A DNA stretch of 64,000 nt from Neocallimastix lanati (nom. inval.) (GCA_016946835.1 JACVTC010000221.1:62001-126000), one strand, 5' to 3'; shown: positions 33,861 to 45,400, numbered from the stretch's first letter. Notes: generated by a model not told the origin, from the sequence alone. Made by a program: numbers and translations.

Positions 33861-35306
33861 TTATTTATTTTTTTTATTTCTATTATTATTATTTTTATTA
33901 TTATTATTGTTATTGTTATTGTTATTGTTATTATTGTTTTTATTATAATTCATTTCGTTAATATTATTAACATTTTTATTTTCGTTATTTGTATAATTAT
34001 CATTGTTATTAGTATTGTTATTATTAAAACCACTATTATTTCCTACTGAATTTATGTTTCTACTATATCCATTATTGTTTTTATTTATATTATTTCCAAT
34101 TATATTATCTTGAGTATTATCTATATTTGAATTAAACGTATTTTCTACACAATTATTATTTAAATTATTGTTGAAATTAATTTCATTTCCAATATTTACA
34201 TCTTTATTTCCTTGCATATTATAATTTATACCATGATTATTGTATATTCTATTTTTTTTTGTATTCATATTCTCATTTAAACTACTGTTATTGCTATTGG
34301 TACCAAAATTTTTATTTAAATCATAATTACTTTTATTTAGATAATTATTTAAATTATTATAATTATTATTACCAAAATTATTATTTAAATTATAATTATT
34401 TCTATAAATTTCTCTATTTCCATTATGCTTTTTACCAAAACTAATCATGTTATGATGATTTTCAGCAACATTACTATTTAAATTATAATTTCTACGATAA
34501 TAATTAATATAGTTTTTATTTCTATCAAATGAATTAAATTTATAATTATAATTATTATGGTTTTCAGGTATAAAATTTCTTCTTTTATTTATTTCCAAAA
34601 TTCCAGTTCTTTCTAATTCCGCTAATTCTTTAAACGAGTGTCTACAATTAATTGCTTTATGACCTAACTCATAGCATCTAAAGCACATAATTTTATTATT
34701 CTTATTGTTTTTATTGCTATTTAATTTATTCATTTTGCAATTATTATTATTCCATTTTTGATTATTATTCTTATAAATATTATTTAAATTTAAATTTAAT
34801 TTCTTTTCAATTCTTTCAACTTTTTCTGCATATTTGATAGCTTCTTTTATATCTTCGATTTCTTCTTCTAATATTCTTAAACAAGGATATATTCTGGACC
34901 TGATTGAATTAACATAATTATTAACAGTAATTAATTTCTTTATATTACTATCAATATCATTATATTTTCTTAAGTATTTATAATTAAAATTACTAATTGA
35001 TTCATTTGAATTAATTTTTAAATTAATTAAGTTCCAATATTTTACGCTTGATGTTATTTCTAGATATTCTTCTAAGGCTATTTTTATTTCTTTTAAGCTA
35101 GGAACCTGATTATTTTTTTCCTTTAATTCATCAAGAACATACCTAATTTCTTTATTTACACATTCTTTACATAAAATAAATCTTCTTTCTTGTTCTTTTA
35201 TATTCCATAATTCAAATAACTCAGTTAATTCTTCTATCCATTCATTAATATCATTATTATAATTTTCTAATAATGGTAACGTATTTAATATCTTAAAAAC
35301 ATTCAT
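33861..35306 (-). CDS. Gag protein with CCHC knuckle and poly-Asn tail (family G)
   Basis: The 481-aa frame begins MNVFKILNTLPLLENYNNDINEWIEELTELFELW. A capsid-like region covers residues ~1-175 and is homologous to the protein at 18940-20595. One CCHC zinc knuckle (CFRCYELGHKAINC) lies near residue 208. From ~250 onward the chain is almost entirely Asn with scattered Tyr, Lys and Gly. It is the only gene of the element. It probably forms particles and binds RNA. Protease, reverse transcriptase and integrase would have to come from another element. Confidence 0.85.
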   Translation of the reverse strand: MNVFKILNTLPLLENYNNDINEWIEELTELFELWNIKEQERRFILCKECVNKEIRYVLDELKEKNNQVPSLKEIKIALEEYLEITSSVKYWNLINLKINSNESISNFNYKYLRKYNDIDSNIKKLITVNNYVNSIRSRIYPCLRILEEEIEDIKEAIKYAEKVERIEKKLNLNLNNIYKNNNQKWNNNNCKMNKLNSNKNNKNNKIMCFRCYELGHKAINCRHSFKELAELERTGILEINKRRNFIPENHNNYNYKFNSFDRNKNYINYYRRNYNLNSNVAENHHNMISFGKKHNGNREIYRNNYNLNNNFGNNNYNNLNNYLNKSNYDLNKNFGTNSNNSSLNENMNTKKNRIYNNHGINYNMQGNKDVNIGNEINFNNNLNNNCVENTFNSNIDNTQDNIIGNNINKNNNGYSRNINSVGNNSGFNNNNTNNNDNYTNNENKNVNNINEMNYNKNNNNNNNNNNNNNNKNNNNRNKKNK

Positions 35307-35519
35307 CTTTAAAAAATTTTATTTATTCTTATATATTTTTTTATTATAATTTTCTATTTCAATTTAATATTATTATAACTATTACTATTATAATTATTAA
35401 TAACTAATTTAAACTAATTAAATTCTTTTTATATATATACTAAATAATATTTATTATATATTTATTATGTAGATGTATTATTTTATTAATATTATTTTCA
35501 TATTATTTTGCTATTGTCA

Positions 35520-35537
35520 CGCCCGGATTCTCCACCA
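35520..35537 (-). other. Primer-binding site, family G
   Basis: The minus strand reads TGGTGGAGAATCCGGGCG, four bases inside the 5' LTR. It is identical to the family B site. Confidence 0.75.
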
Positions 35538-35541
35538 AATT

Positions 35542-36007
35542 TGATACGGTATTTTATTTATGTATCTAAATTAATATTTATTTATGGGCAATGACAATAA
35601 GGAATTATGACAAAATAATATATTCTAATATTAAATAGAAATAACACATACAATAATACAAAATAAAGTAATAAATATATCTTTTTAATGTACTCTTTAT
35701 TTATTATTAATTATTAATTATTACATCAATTATTATTATTACTCTCTTACATAAATATTATAATTAATTATCTCAAATATACATAATATCTCTTTTTAAC
35801 TATACTAAAATAAAATATAAAAATAGCTATTTATGTGAATTAATTTATCATAAGTATATACTTATAAATAAAAGAATTCTCCGTTTAATGATTATTATTC
35901 TAAAATTATATATATTATTCTAAAATTATTATTGACCAATAATATTTAAGTATTTCTTTAACCTAAAGAATCTACCTAAATACCATTTTTATAGTGGTCA
36001 CGTATCA
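35542..36007 (-). repeat. 5' LTR of the family G element (466 bp)
   Basis: It has the same termini and length as 33133-33598. Confidence 0.92.
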
Positions 36008-37518
36008 TAAAATTTGTAAAAGGAAATCTTGGTATAGCTGTTAGAGCTATAGCCATGAATCGAACTACTCGATTTCGATTCACACTTAAACCTACTTTTT
36101 GAATATTTTATTTTCATTGTTCTAGTTAATTCTTTCTGTATTTTCTTTAAGAATTTCATAGAAATTCTTAATAATTAAATTGAATTTTTTATATTATTTT
36201 ATCCTTTCTTCCATTAGTTTCTAAATTAACCGAGAAAATCAGTTTTAAACGATTTTTCTAAGAGTCTAAAATTTTTGAAAATCATACAAACTGTTTTTCC
36301 GTAAAAAGTATAAATATGAGTAAATTTTCACAAAAGAAATATTTTTAATTAGTGCTTTTATTAATTGATTAATTAATAATAAGTAATTTGATATATTACA
36401 ATATTAATTGATTAATTAATAATTAAATATTTTAAATAAATTTATCTTTAAAAAATATTAAATAAAACAATTTCTAGCAAAACATTTTTTTTACTTATTA
36501 TTAATATTCAGTGTTGCCTATTGTTTTCTCCTATTTGAGTGTCCCACTCGTTACACTAACAAATAATTATATTTTCTTAGTTAAGTTATAATAACTATAA
36601 CTTTATTTAATTACATTTAATATTTATTCATTAAATTTATTTAATTTAATTTTAAATATTCATTAATTTAACAAATTTTATTTAATTAATTTTAAATAAT
36701 ATATTTACAATATGTTAAATTCTCTACTGTAACTAATGTATTCTATATTATATTGTATTCTGTATTTTATAATGTATTCTGTACTTTATAATGTATTCTG
36801 TATTTTATAATGTATTCTGTATTTTATAATGTATTCTGTATTTAATAATGTATTCTGTATTTTATAATGTATTCTGTATTTTATAATGTATTCTGTATTT
36901 TATTAACTATTTAATTTTATATTTTTAATATAAGGATAAATTATATGATCGAAATATCTTTTATTATTTTATTCTTTTATTTTCGATCATTAGATTATAT
37001 TGGAAAATCGGTTAATTAAGATTTTTTACAATTACTTTTTAGAAGTAATCGGTTTTACTTAATTAATGCGATGATCGATATGGATAGAATATCGATCGAA
37101 AACTTATCTAGGTTTTTCTATCTAATCTTTTCCTAGATAAGAGATTTGTTAAGATTAGAAAACCCTTTCTTATTTAAAATTTTTTCATAAAAAAATATAA
37201 ATAAGGCTCTTGAGTTTTCTTTGAGAAATCAAGAGTTATTATTATAAAAACATAGTTATAATAGTAACAATTTTATATTTTTAACTTTAATAAATTAATA
37301 AAATATTTTATTCAAAAAACATATTTTTAAAATCAAATTTATACAAACAATTCTTTTTTTGCTTTTGTGTTATTATTATAATTAATTTTATAATAAACTC
37401 TTGAGGTAAAAAAAAAAAAATTATTTTATTTTATTTTCTCAACTTAATGAATTAGTCGTTAAGTTGTAGTTAATAATTCTATTTTGAGTTAGTTCTTAAT
37501 AGAATTATAACACAACGA

Positions 37519-38541
37519 TGGTAGACTCGTGTTAGCACGTATAAATTTAAAATCAAGCAGGGGGGACGGATATTACCCTGTTTGATTTTAAATTATAAAA
37601 AAAATTTTCTTTTTATTAAAATTATTTATTATTTTATTAATATTAAAATTTATTTTTGAAGTACATATTTAATTTTTAAGAATTTTTACAATATTTATAT
37701 TTTTTTATAAATTTAAAGTATAATTATTTGTTTATAATTTAAGTAATTTTATAGAATTATTGAGTTAATTTTATATCAATAATTCATTTTTGTTTTAATT
37801 TTTATAAATATAATAATATAATATTTAAATATAATTTAATTAGAAATAATTATAAAGCAAATATATAGAAAATAGTTTTTACTATTTTCTTTGATATTTT
37901 TAAGTTAAATAAATTGTTTTTAAGGATTAATATAATAAATTTAATAAATCTTTAATTATTTTAAATAATACTTGTAATTATTTTCAAAAATAAAATAAAA
38001 TTTTTATAATATTTAATTAATAAATTTGATAATATTTAAATAATAAATTTTTATAATAATTAATAATTTTTAATAATAATTTTTAATAATAAATTTAATT
38101 AATAATCTTAATAATTTTATAATAATATTTAATAGTTATAATAAATATATTTTTATAATAATATTTAATAATCTTAATAATTTTATAATATTAATAGTTT
38201 ATAATAATTTTTATAATAATATTTAATTAATAATTTCAATAATTTTATAATAATTTTATAATAATATTTAATTAATAAATTTAATAATTCAAAATATCTT
38301 AAAAGTATATAATTTTTAATATTTACAATAATACTTTAATATATACATATGTTTAATAATATACAACAAATTAATTAAAATTGATTTAATATTATTTACA
38401 AGCTAAATTTAATTTATAGTAAAATAAATTATTTTTACAATGAGGTTTAGGTTATGAAGAATATAGGAAAGTACAATTTAATTAAAGAATAATTAATAAT
38501 ATTTTATAACAAAATAAATGTTATTAATTCATTCTTTACTA
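37519..38541. mobile_element. Degenerate solo LTR (1023 bp)
   Basis: It runs TGGTAGACTCG to ATTCTTTACTA with ACGA on both sides (37515-37518, 38542-38545). The first 70 bp are less A/T-rich (CAAGCAGGGGGGACGG). The rest is AATAATTTTAATAA-type low complexity. Confidence 0.65.
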
Positions 38542-39006
38542 ACGATGGTACAGGACTTTTCATTTATTTATTTTCAATAATAATATACTCTAATTAATTC
38601 TAATTAAACTTATTTATTTATTCCTGAATATTATCTAAACTAATTAAACTCAACATTAATATTCTCACTAATGTTTTTAAATATAAACTAAGCTCTCTTT
38701 TATTTTATTTTAAACCCCTTAACTAACTTAATTATTATTTAAACTTAAAACTATTGTATTAACAACACAGCTTAACACTAAATTAAAACACCCTTAATTT
38801 ATTTTACCTTATTTTATTCTAAAATTTAATTTATAAAATTTAAGAGAGAGTTTTTAATATTTTTTGATTTTACAAGTTATTTATAGAATTTAATGAAGTT
38901 TTTTAATTGGTTCAAATAAATTTTTAATTAATTAAAATAAAATAATGTATAAAAAATAATAAAATAATATATAAAAATAATAAAAATTAAAATAAAAATA
39001 AAAGTA

Positions 39007-39216
39007 AAAGTAAAAATACAAATAAAAATATAAAATAAAAATAAAGATATAAGATAAAAATAATATAATAAAAATTAAAGTAAAAATACAAATAAAAATT
39101 TAAAATAAAAATAAAGATATAAAATAAAAATAATATAATAAAAATTAAAGTAAAAATACAAATAAAAATTTAAAATAAAAATAAAGATATAAAATAAAAA
39201 TAATATAATAAAAAGA
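39007..39216. repeat. 70-bp minisatellite, three copies
   Basis: Units starting AAAGTAAAAATACAAATA begin at 39007, 39077 and 39147 and are nearly identical. Confidence 0.9.
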
Positions 39217-39233
39217 AATAAAAACAAATATAA

Positions 39234-39968
39234 TGTTAAAAAGTAAACAGATTGAATTTAACGAGGAATCAGGTTGATATATCTATATAATATAACTATA
39301 TAGATATAAGTAAATTACTAAAATAAAAGAGTTATAAAGTTAAATTTGTTAATTTAACACTTAATTAAAACTAATAATTGGTTTGATATGATAAAAATTT
39401 TTATTTATTAATAAAAATATATAGTTATATTATAATAGGTTAACTATAACCTTACAAAGAACAAAAAGATAAATTTGAATTTTCTTTTTATACTTTGTAG
39501 GTTTGAGAATATCGATAATAATAATATAAAGTTGATAATAATAATATTTAGTATAAGAATATGTTTAATATAAATAAATTATATTTTTTAATCTAATATA
39601 TTAGCTAATATATATAATATAATATTAAATTTAAATATTTAATATAGTAATTAATAATTAATAATTAATTAAATTAATATAACATAAATTAATACATAAA
39701 CATTAATTTATGAATCAAGGATGACATGACCAAATGATTCATGTTAATAAATATTTTATTTATTAATAATATTTAAGTTTAATATGATATCATTAGAATC
39801 AGTAGGCCTAAGCTGGTCCTAAGATGATCAAATAACTTATAATATTATAAAATAAATAAAATTTAAAGAATAATTAATGAATTATAAGTTTTTATTAATT
39901 ATTTTGTTTTTAATAATTTTAATTGAAATTAATTGAAATTGAAATTTAATTCAGTTGTAATTTCAACA
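39234..39968. mobile_element. Solo LTR, family E (735 bp)
   Basis: It runs TGTTAAAAAGTAAAC to ATTTCAACA with TATAA on both sides (39229-39233, 39969-39973). It is inserted in the LTR at 38546-40019. Confidence 0.88.
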
Positions 39969-40034
39969 TATAAAATAATAAATTTAATAATATAAGCAAT
40001 ATTAGATTGTTCTGTATTAACGAAGCTTGAAGAT

Positions 40035-40106
40035 GGAGGGTTGGCGCAACGGTAGCGCGTCCGCCTCCAGAGCGGAAGGTTGGGTGTTCGAATCACTCAC
40101 TCTCCA
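40035..40106 (+). tRNA. tRNA-Trp(CCA)
   Basis: This is a 72-nt cloverleaf. The acceptor GGAGGGT pairs with ACTCTCC, with one G-U pair, and discriminator A follows. The anticodon stem TCCGC/GCGGA closes the loop CTCCAGA, giving anticodon CCA. The T arm contains GTTCGAATC. There is no intron and no encoded CCA. T runs at 40109-40113 and 40118-40127 end the transcript. Upstream, the motif ACGA at 40020-40023 is the same target motif found at LTR borders back to 28.4 kb. Confidence 0.96.
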
Positions 40107-40108
40107 AA

Positions 40109-40127
40109 TTTTTACTCTTTTTTTTTT
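40109..40127 (+). terminator. Pol III terminator of tRNA-Trp
   Basis: Five T residues, then ten, directly follow the gene. Confidence 0.85.
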
Positions 40128-41298
40128 CTTTTTTTTTTTATTTATTAATTATTATCTTATTTATTATAAAGTAATATTTTGTTTTTAATTAATTGTTGTT
40201 GAATTACTAATGTATAATTCGACATATTGATCTAGTAACACAAAGACTATAAAATTTTCTATTCTTTATTTTGATATTATATTCTATGTTATATTGTGAT
40301 TAAGGTAATTTATAATAATATATATATATATAATAAAAATATTATTTAATAAAGTGATTCGTGAAAATATTATAAATAATAATGTAAAAGGTGGAATTTA
40401 CAAAGTAGTTTATTAGAATATAATTATAATTTATAATAATAATAATTAAATATATAAATATATTGGTGAAATGTATATTAATTAGTGATGATAGTTAATA
40501 ATTAAAAAATTATAAATTATTATTATTAAGAGTTTATATTTACATTTGATGAAAATAATGTATAATAATTATATAATAAATAAATTAATAAACAAATAAA
40601 AAAAAAAATTCATTTAAATAGTTTCATATAGAATATTATAGAATATTGTTATCTATTATTATTTAGTGTTATTATTATATTATATATTTATTTCATTTCA
40701 TTTTATTTTATTTTATATTATATTATATTATATTATATTATTTTATTTATATTTATATTTTTGTTAAAATATTAATTAGAATAAATTATCTTTTTAATTA
40801 ATTCATTAATTTTAGGAATATTAAAAATATTTAGAAATTAATATTTACTACAAAAAAATTATATTTTAAAAGGACTTTATTTGAATTATTTGAAATCAAT
40901 TTATTTCAATAATTTGATCTTAAGTAAATAATTTTAAACTATTAACCCTAACTTAAAAAAAATAAAAAAATAAAAATAAAAATAAAAAAAAAAAATAAAA
41001 TAAAATAAAATAAAAAAAAATAAATAGTTGAAATATAAATATAAAGTACAGATTGAATAAAATAAAATAAATTAAAATAAATAGTTGAAATATAAATATA
41101 AAGTACAGAGTGAATAAAATAAAATAAATTAAAATAAATAATTGAAATATAAATATAAAGTACATATTTAATAAATTAAAATAAATAAAATAAAATAAAA
41201 TAACATAAAAAAAATAAAATAAAATAAAATAAAATAAAATAAAATAAAATAAAAACTAAATAAAATAAAGAATTGAAATTAAAAATAAAAAAAGAAGA
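40128..41298. other. Gene-free A/T-rich spacer with 58-bp repeat
   Basis: No gene is seen. A 58-bp unit containing AGTTGAAATATAAATATAAAG occurs three times, starting at 41025, 41083 and 41141. AAAAT runs surround it. The last ~90 bp before 41299 match, inverted, the flank downstream of the other tRNA-Cys (57870-57950). Confidence 0.7.
41287..41293 (-). terminator. Pol III terminator of minus-strand tRNA-Cys
   Basis: Seven T residues on the minus strand lie 5 bp after the tRNA-Cys 3' end. Confidence 0.75.
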
Positions 41299-41370
41299 AG
41301 GGGCGTTCCGGATTTGAACCGAAGACCTATTGATCTGCAGTCAATTGCTCTACCGCTTAGCTAACACCCC
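41299..41370 (-). tRNA. tRNA-Cys(GCA)
   Basis: This is a 72-nt cloverleaf. The acceptor GGGGTGT pairs with ACGCCCC and the discriminator is U, as is standard for tRNA-Cys. The anticodon stem ATTGA/TCAAT closes the loop CTGCAGA, giving anticodon GCA. The gene starts 15 bp after tRNA-Ser with no T run between, so the two are probably one transcript. The pair is repeated inverted at 57701-57869. Confidence 0.96.
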
Positions 41371-41385
41371 TTTAAATTAACCAAG

Positions 41386-41467
41386 CGTCAGCTGCAGGGT
41401 TTGAACCTGCGCGGGCAGAGCCCACCAGATTTCAAGTCTGACTCCTTAACCACTCGGACAAACTGAC
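41386..41467 (-). tRNA. tRNA-Ser(UGA)
   Basis: This 82-nt class II tRNA has the acceptor GTCAGTT paired with AGCTGAC, discriminator G, anticodon loop CTTGAAA (UGA), and a long variable arm (GGGCTCTGCCC). Its own B box lies in GGTTCAAACC. The Ty3/gypsy element at 41484-47728 begins 16 bp upstream. Confidence 0.96.
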
Positions 41468-41483
41468 TACTTCCCTCTGTTTT

Positions 41484-42414
41484 TGTAAAGAATTAAATTT
41501 AAACTTAATTAAATTTAACCCTTTTCTACAATTAATACTAATATTAATCGAGAAATTAAAAAAAAAAGAAAATACTTAACGAAACTTAAAATAGGGTAGG
41601 AGTTTATTATAAGAGATTAGTTCAAATAAAATTTTTATTAAAATATTTTTTGTTAAAAATAATTTTTATTTAGATTTTTGTTATTTTTAAAAAATTAAAA
41701 ATTTATTTTGTTTATTATTATAATTGTATTCTTATAATAATAACTCTTGATTTTCAAAATAAAGAAAATCAAGAATTATTTATAGTAAAGTTCCAAATCT
41801 TAATGAATAACTTTTTAGGAAAAGATTTGGGAGAAAAACCTAAAAAGTTTAATGATCAATTATTAATAAAATTGATCATATGTTAATTGAATAAAAACCG
41901 ATATTTTCCAATCGGAAAACTTCAATTAACATTTATTTTATTTAAACAATGTCAATTATACATGACATTGTTTTATTTTAATTAATTTTTTAAATATTAA
42001 TTATTCTTTTTTCATTTGATTTGTTACATTATGATTTTAATATAATTTTATAATTATTTCTAAATTATAATTCTATAATTTATATTAGATTTGTTTAAAA
42101 TTATATTAATGTAACAATTATTTGAATTAAAACTTAACATATAATTATCAAATGAATTTTAACAAATATAAAAAATATTAATGTTTAATTATTTTAATAT
42201 TATTAATTAATACAATGATAAAGAATAATAATTTTACAATATTAATTTTAAATTATTAATAATAATTTTATATTAAAAATATTTTATAATAAAGTTAATA
42301 AATTTTATTAAATAATTATTATTTTATTTAATAAAGATTAATAATTATTTTTTATTTTAATAAAGATTAATAATTATTTTTTATTTTAATAAAAATTAAT
42401 TATTATTCTTTACA
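41484..42414 (-). repeat. 3' LTR of the self-priming element (931 bp)
   Basis: It runs TGTAAAGAATTA to TTATTCTTTACA. The interior side reads TTGCACCCTTTAGG, whose complement CTAAAGGGTGCAA is the polypurine tract. It overlaps the end of the coding frame almost exactly. Confidence 0.93.
41793..41915 (-). promoter_or_regulatory. U3 pseudoknot and hairpins (copy in the young element)
   Basis: Helix 1 is 41810-41819/41839-41848 (ACTTTTTAGG/CCTAAAAAGT). Helix 2 is 41793-41801/41822-41830 (CCAAATCTT/AAGATTTGG). The hairpin is 41853-41861/41870-41878 (TGATCAATT/AATTGATCA). The last hairpin is CCGAT/ATCGG at 41898-41902/41911-41915. Every helix differs in sequence from 29617-29703 yet stays paired. 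A second copy lies at 47107-47229. Confidence 0.78.
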
Positions 42415-42423
42415 TTGCACCCT

Positions 42424-45400
42424 TTAGGATGTGTTCCCATAATTGGAATGCTCTTTTAAATCTTGATTTCTTTCAACGTAGGGTTCCAATTGGGAGATGT
42501 GGAATATTGGATGTAAGTGTAAATTACTTGGAAGTTCCAACCGGTAATTCATGCGTTTTAATTTTTCCGTTATTCTGAATGGACCTAAGTATTGTGAAGC
42601 TAGCTTCTTCGCCGGCTCGTTGGTGAAATAATATCTTTTTAACCACACTTTATCGTTAATATTAAAATTTGGACCATGTTGTTTCTTGAGGTCATTATAC
42701 TTTTTGAAATCTTCTTTAGCTTTGACCAGATGAGCTTGAAGAGATTGAAAATGGGCCGACCAGTCTCTTGTAAGAACTGAAGCATTATCCTTCAAAAGAA
42801 TTGGAGGGGAATCAATAATACTATTTGGATTAAATCCAAAATTGGCATAGAAGGGAGAGACACCAATAGACTGATGGAGCGAATTATTATAGGCAAATTC
42901 ACATAAAGGCAGGTAATAACACCATTCATTTTGTGCTGAAGAGCAGTAGCAGCGAAGATATTGTTCCACAACGGCATTTGCACGTTCAATTTGGCCATTA
43001 GACTGTTGGTGGTGAGCAGTGGCGAGATTAGGCTGAATATGCAAAGCAGAACAAAGAGAAGTCCAAAATTCCGAAGAAAATTGACTACCATGATCGGAAA
43101 CGCTCGTTTTAGGGAACCCGTGATATCTAAAAACGTTGAAAAGAAGAAGCTTAGCAGTAAGATCTGCTGAAGGAACATCCGAACAGGGAACCAAATGGAT
43201 CATTTTGGTGAGGTGATCCGAAACAACCATGATACACGAGCAATCTTGAGAACTTGGCAATGAGACAATAAAGTCAACACCGATAATCTCCCATGGTTTT
43301 TTAGGAACCGGGAGAGGAAGAAGTTTACCATAAGGCTTATGTCTTCTGGTTTTGCATCTTCCGCAAGTTTCACAAGATAGGATGTAGTTTTCAACATCCT
43401 TCCTCATGTTAGGCCACCAATAATAACGTTTTAATTTATCCATAGTTTTATGGATTCCTTGGTGACCGCCTAAAGGGGAGTCATGAAAAGATTGTAAAAT
43501 CTTTGTTCTAAGAAGAGATGGCACTATTATTCGTCCTTGGAAGTGTAGAACACCACGAATAAGACTAAACAATGAGCTTTTGATTTCTTTTGATTTAGAT
43601 TTTAGTTTGCTCATTGTTTCTTTGCAGAATTTGTCTTGTTTTTGTAAATCGATTAATTTATCAATTTTTTCATAAGCTGTACAGCATATTGGGTTGTCAT
43701 TGGGAATGGCACATGCTATTGGGGAATTATTTTCTTGATAATCCGGCCTTCTTGATAAGGAATCTGGCTTTCCACTTTTAGTTCCAGGTCTGTAGGAAAT
43801 ACGAAAATCAAATTTAGATAAGAAGAGACTCCATCGTATTTGTCGTTGATTTAAATGTTGTGGTTTCTTTAAGTACAACAAGTTTTTGTGGTCCGTTATA
43901 ACTTGAATTGGATACTTCGCACCTTCTAAATGGTGCCTCCATACGTCAAAGGCTGTTATAACGGCAAGGAGTTCCTTATCATAAATTGTATAGTTCTTTT
44001 CATTCGAGTTAAGAGACCTTGAGTAGAACGCAATAGGATGAAGTAGCTGATCATTTTCTGAGATTTGAGATAAGACACAGCCAATAGCATAGTTGCTTGC
44101 GTCTGTTTCGACAATAAATTCTTTGTTATAGTCTGGAAAGATAAGGATTTCATTGGATAAAAAAGATTTTTTGAGATTTTTGAAAGCATTTTCGGCTTGA
44201 TCATTCCAGATATATTCACTATTTTTCTTCAAAAGTATGCGGAGAGGTTCCATAATTTCGGCAAAATTTTTTATAAATCTTCGATAGAAATTACAAAGTC
44301 CAAGGAAACTTTGTAATTCCTTAACATTCTTAGGAGTTGGCCATTCAATTATCGATTTTACTTTATTTTGATCCATTGTGAGGCCGTTAACCGAAATTGT
44401 AAATCCAAGGAAAGTTGTTTCTTTAACATGGAATTCGCATTTTTCTTTCTTAACATATAGGCCATTTTTTATTAATAACGAAAGCACATTTTTAACATGA
44501 ACGATATGATCTTCAAGATTATTTGAGTAAATAATTATATCATCCAAGTAAACTTGGACGTGATCACCAATAAGTTCACCAAGGACATCTTGAATAAAAT
44601 GCTGGAATACGGACGGAGCATTTCTTAATCCGAAGGGCATCACCAAGTATTCGAAATGGCCGATGGGAGTTCTGAATGCTGTGAGATATTCATGGCCTTC
44701 TTTAACCCTAACAAGATTGTAGGCCGATCTTAGGTCTAACTTTGAAAATATTTTGGATCCCTTAAAGGCTTCAATCAAGTCATTAATTCTTGGTAGAGGA
44801 TAGCTATTTCTAATAGTTACTGCGTTTAGCCTCCGATAATCAGCACAAAGTCTGAGGGTTCCATCTGGTTTTCTTACAAATAAAATTGGAGCACCAGCGG
44901 GTGATCTGGATTTTCTTATGAATCCTTTAATAATATTTTCTTTGATATAATCTTTAAGTGCACTCATTTCGACTTGTGACAATGAGTAAATTGGACCAAA
45001 ATAGAGTTGACTTCCAGGGATAAGATCAATGGATATGTCGTATGGCCTATGTGGAGGCAATTTGTCAGCCTCCTGTTTTTTAAACACAAGAGTTAGATAT
45101 TTGTAATACTTGTTAATTATTTTTTCTGTCCTTGAAACTTCTTTTTTAATTTCGGGCATAGCTCCGCATATATCATTTTCGTAAAGTTCATCTTCTGAAA
45201 TGGAAGAAGGAATTATTGAATCAGTAGTATCGTCAACCATTGGCGCGGCTACTTCAGAGGAATGAAAAACAAATTTGTTTCCTTTTGCTGAAGGACAATG
45301 ATTACTACAGAAACGTTCTAAGAAATATATCTTGTTATTTTTAAAATCGATATAAGGATTGTGCTTAGAAAGCCAATCTCTTCCGAGGATTCCACTAATT

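Larger units (their letters stand above)
33133..36007 (-). mobile_element. Gag-only LTR retrotransposon, family G (2.88 kb), looks whole and young
   Basis: Two 466-bp LTRs (33133-33598, 35542-36007) differ at only about two positions. TAAA flanks both sides (33129-33132, 36008-36011). Inside are a primer site, one gag gene with a zinc knuckle, and a purine tract. No pol gene is present. It is the second gag-only element in the window, from a different family but with the same plan. Confidence 0.88.
33117..36555. mobile_element. Solo LTR, family H, split by a gag-only element
   Basis: It runs TGTAACGTG to CTCGTTACA with CTAAC on both sides (33112-33116, 36556-36560). The segment 36012-36160 is less A/T-rich and contains short palindromes (GTTAGAGCTATAGCC; CGAATCGAA-like repeats). 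Confidence 0.8.
33090..37512. mobile_element. Solo LTR of the self-priming class, plus-strand sense, split by nested elements
   Basis: It starts TGTAAGAATC at 33090, is interrupted at 33117, resumes at 36556 and ends ATAACA at 37512. CAACG lies on both sides (33085-33089, 37513-37517). The right part contains repeated GTATTCTGTATTTTATAAT units (about 36735-36900) and the U3 pseudoknot near 37060-37170. Confidence 0.85.
38546..40019. mobile_element. Solo LTR closest to tRNA-Trp, with nested family E LTR
   Basis: It runs TGGTACAGGAC to TGTTCTGTATTA with ACGA on both sides (38542-38545, 40020-40023). It includes a 70-bp minisatellite and the family E LTR at 39234-39968. It ends 15 bp before tRNA-Trp. 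Confidence 0.7.

Noticed and set aside
40953-41165. Phe/Ile/Leu-rich 70-aa frame that looks like a membrane protein
   Set aside because: It is the translation of AAAAT runs and the 58-bp repeat.
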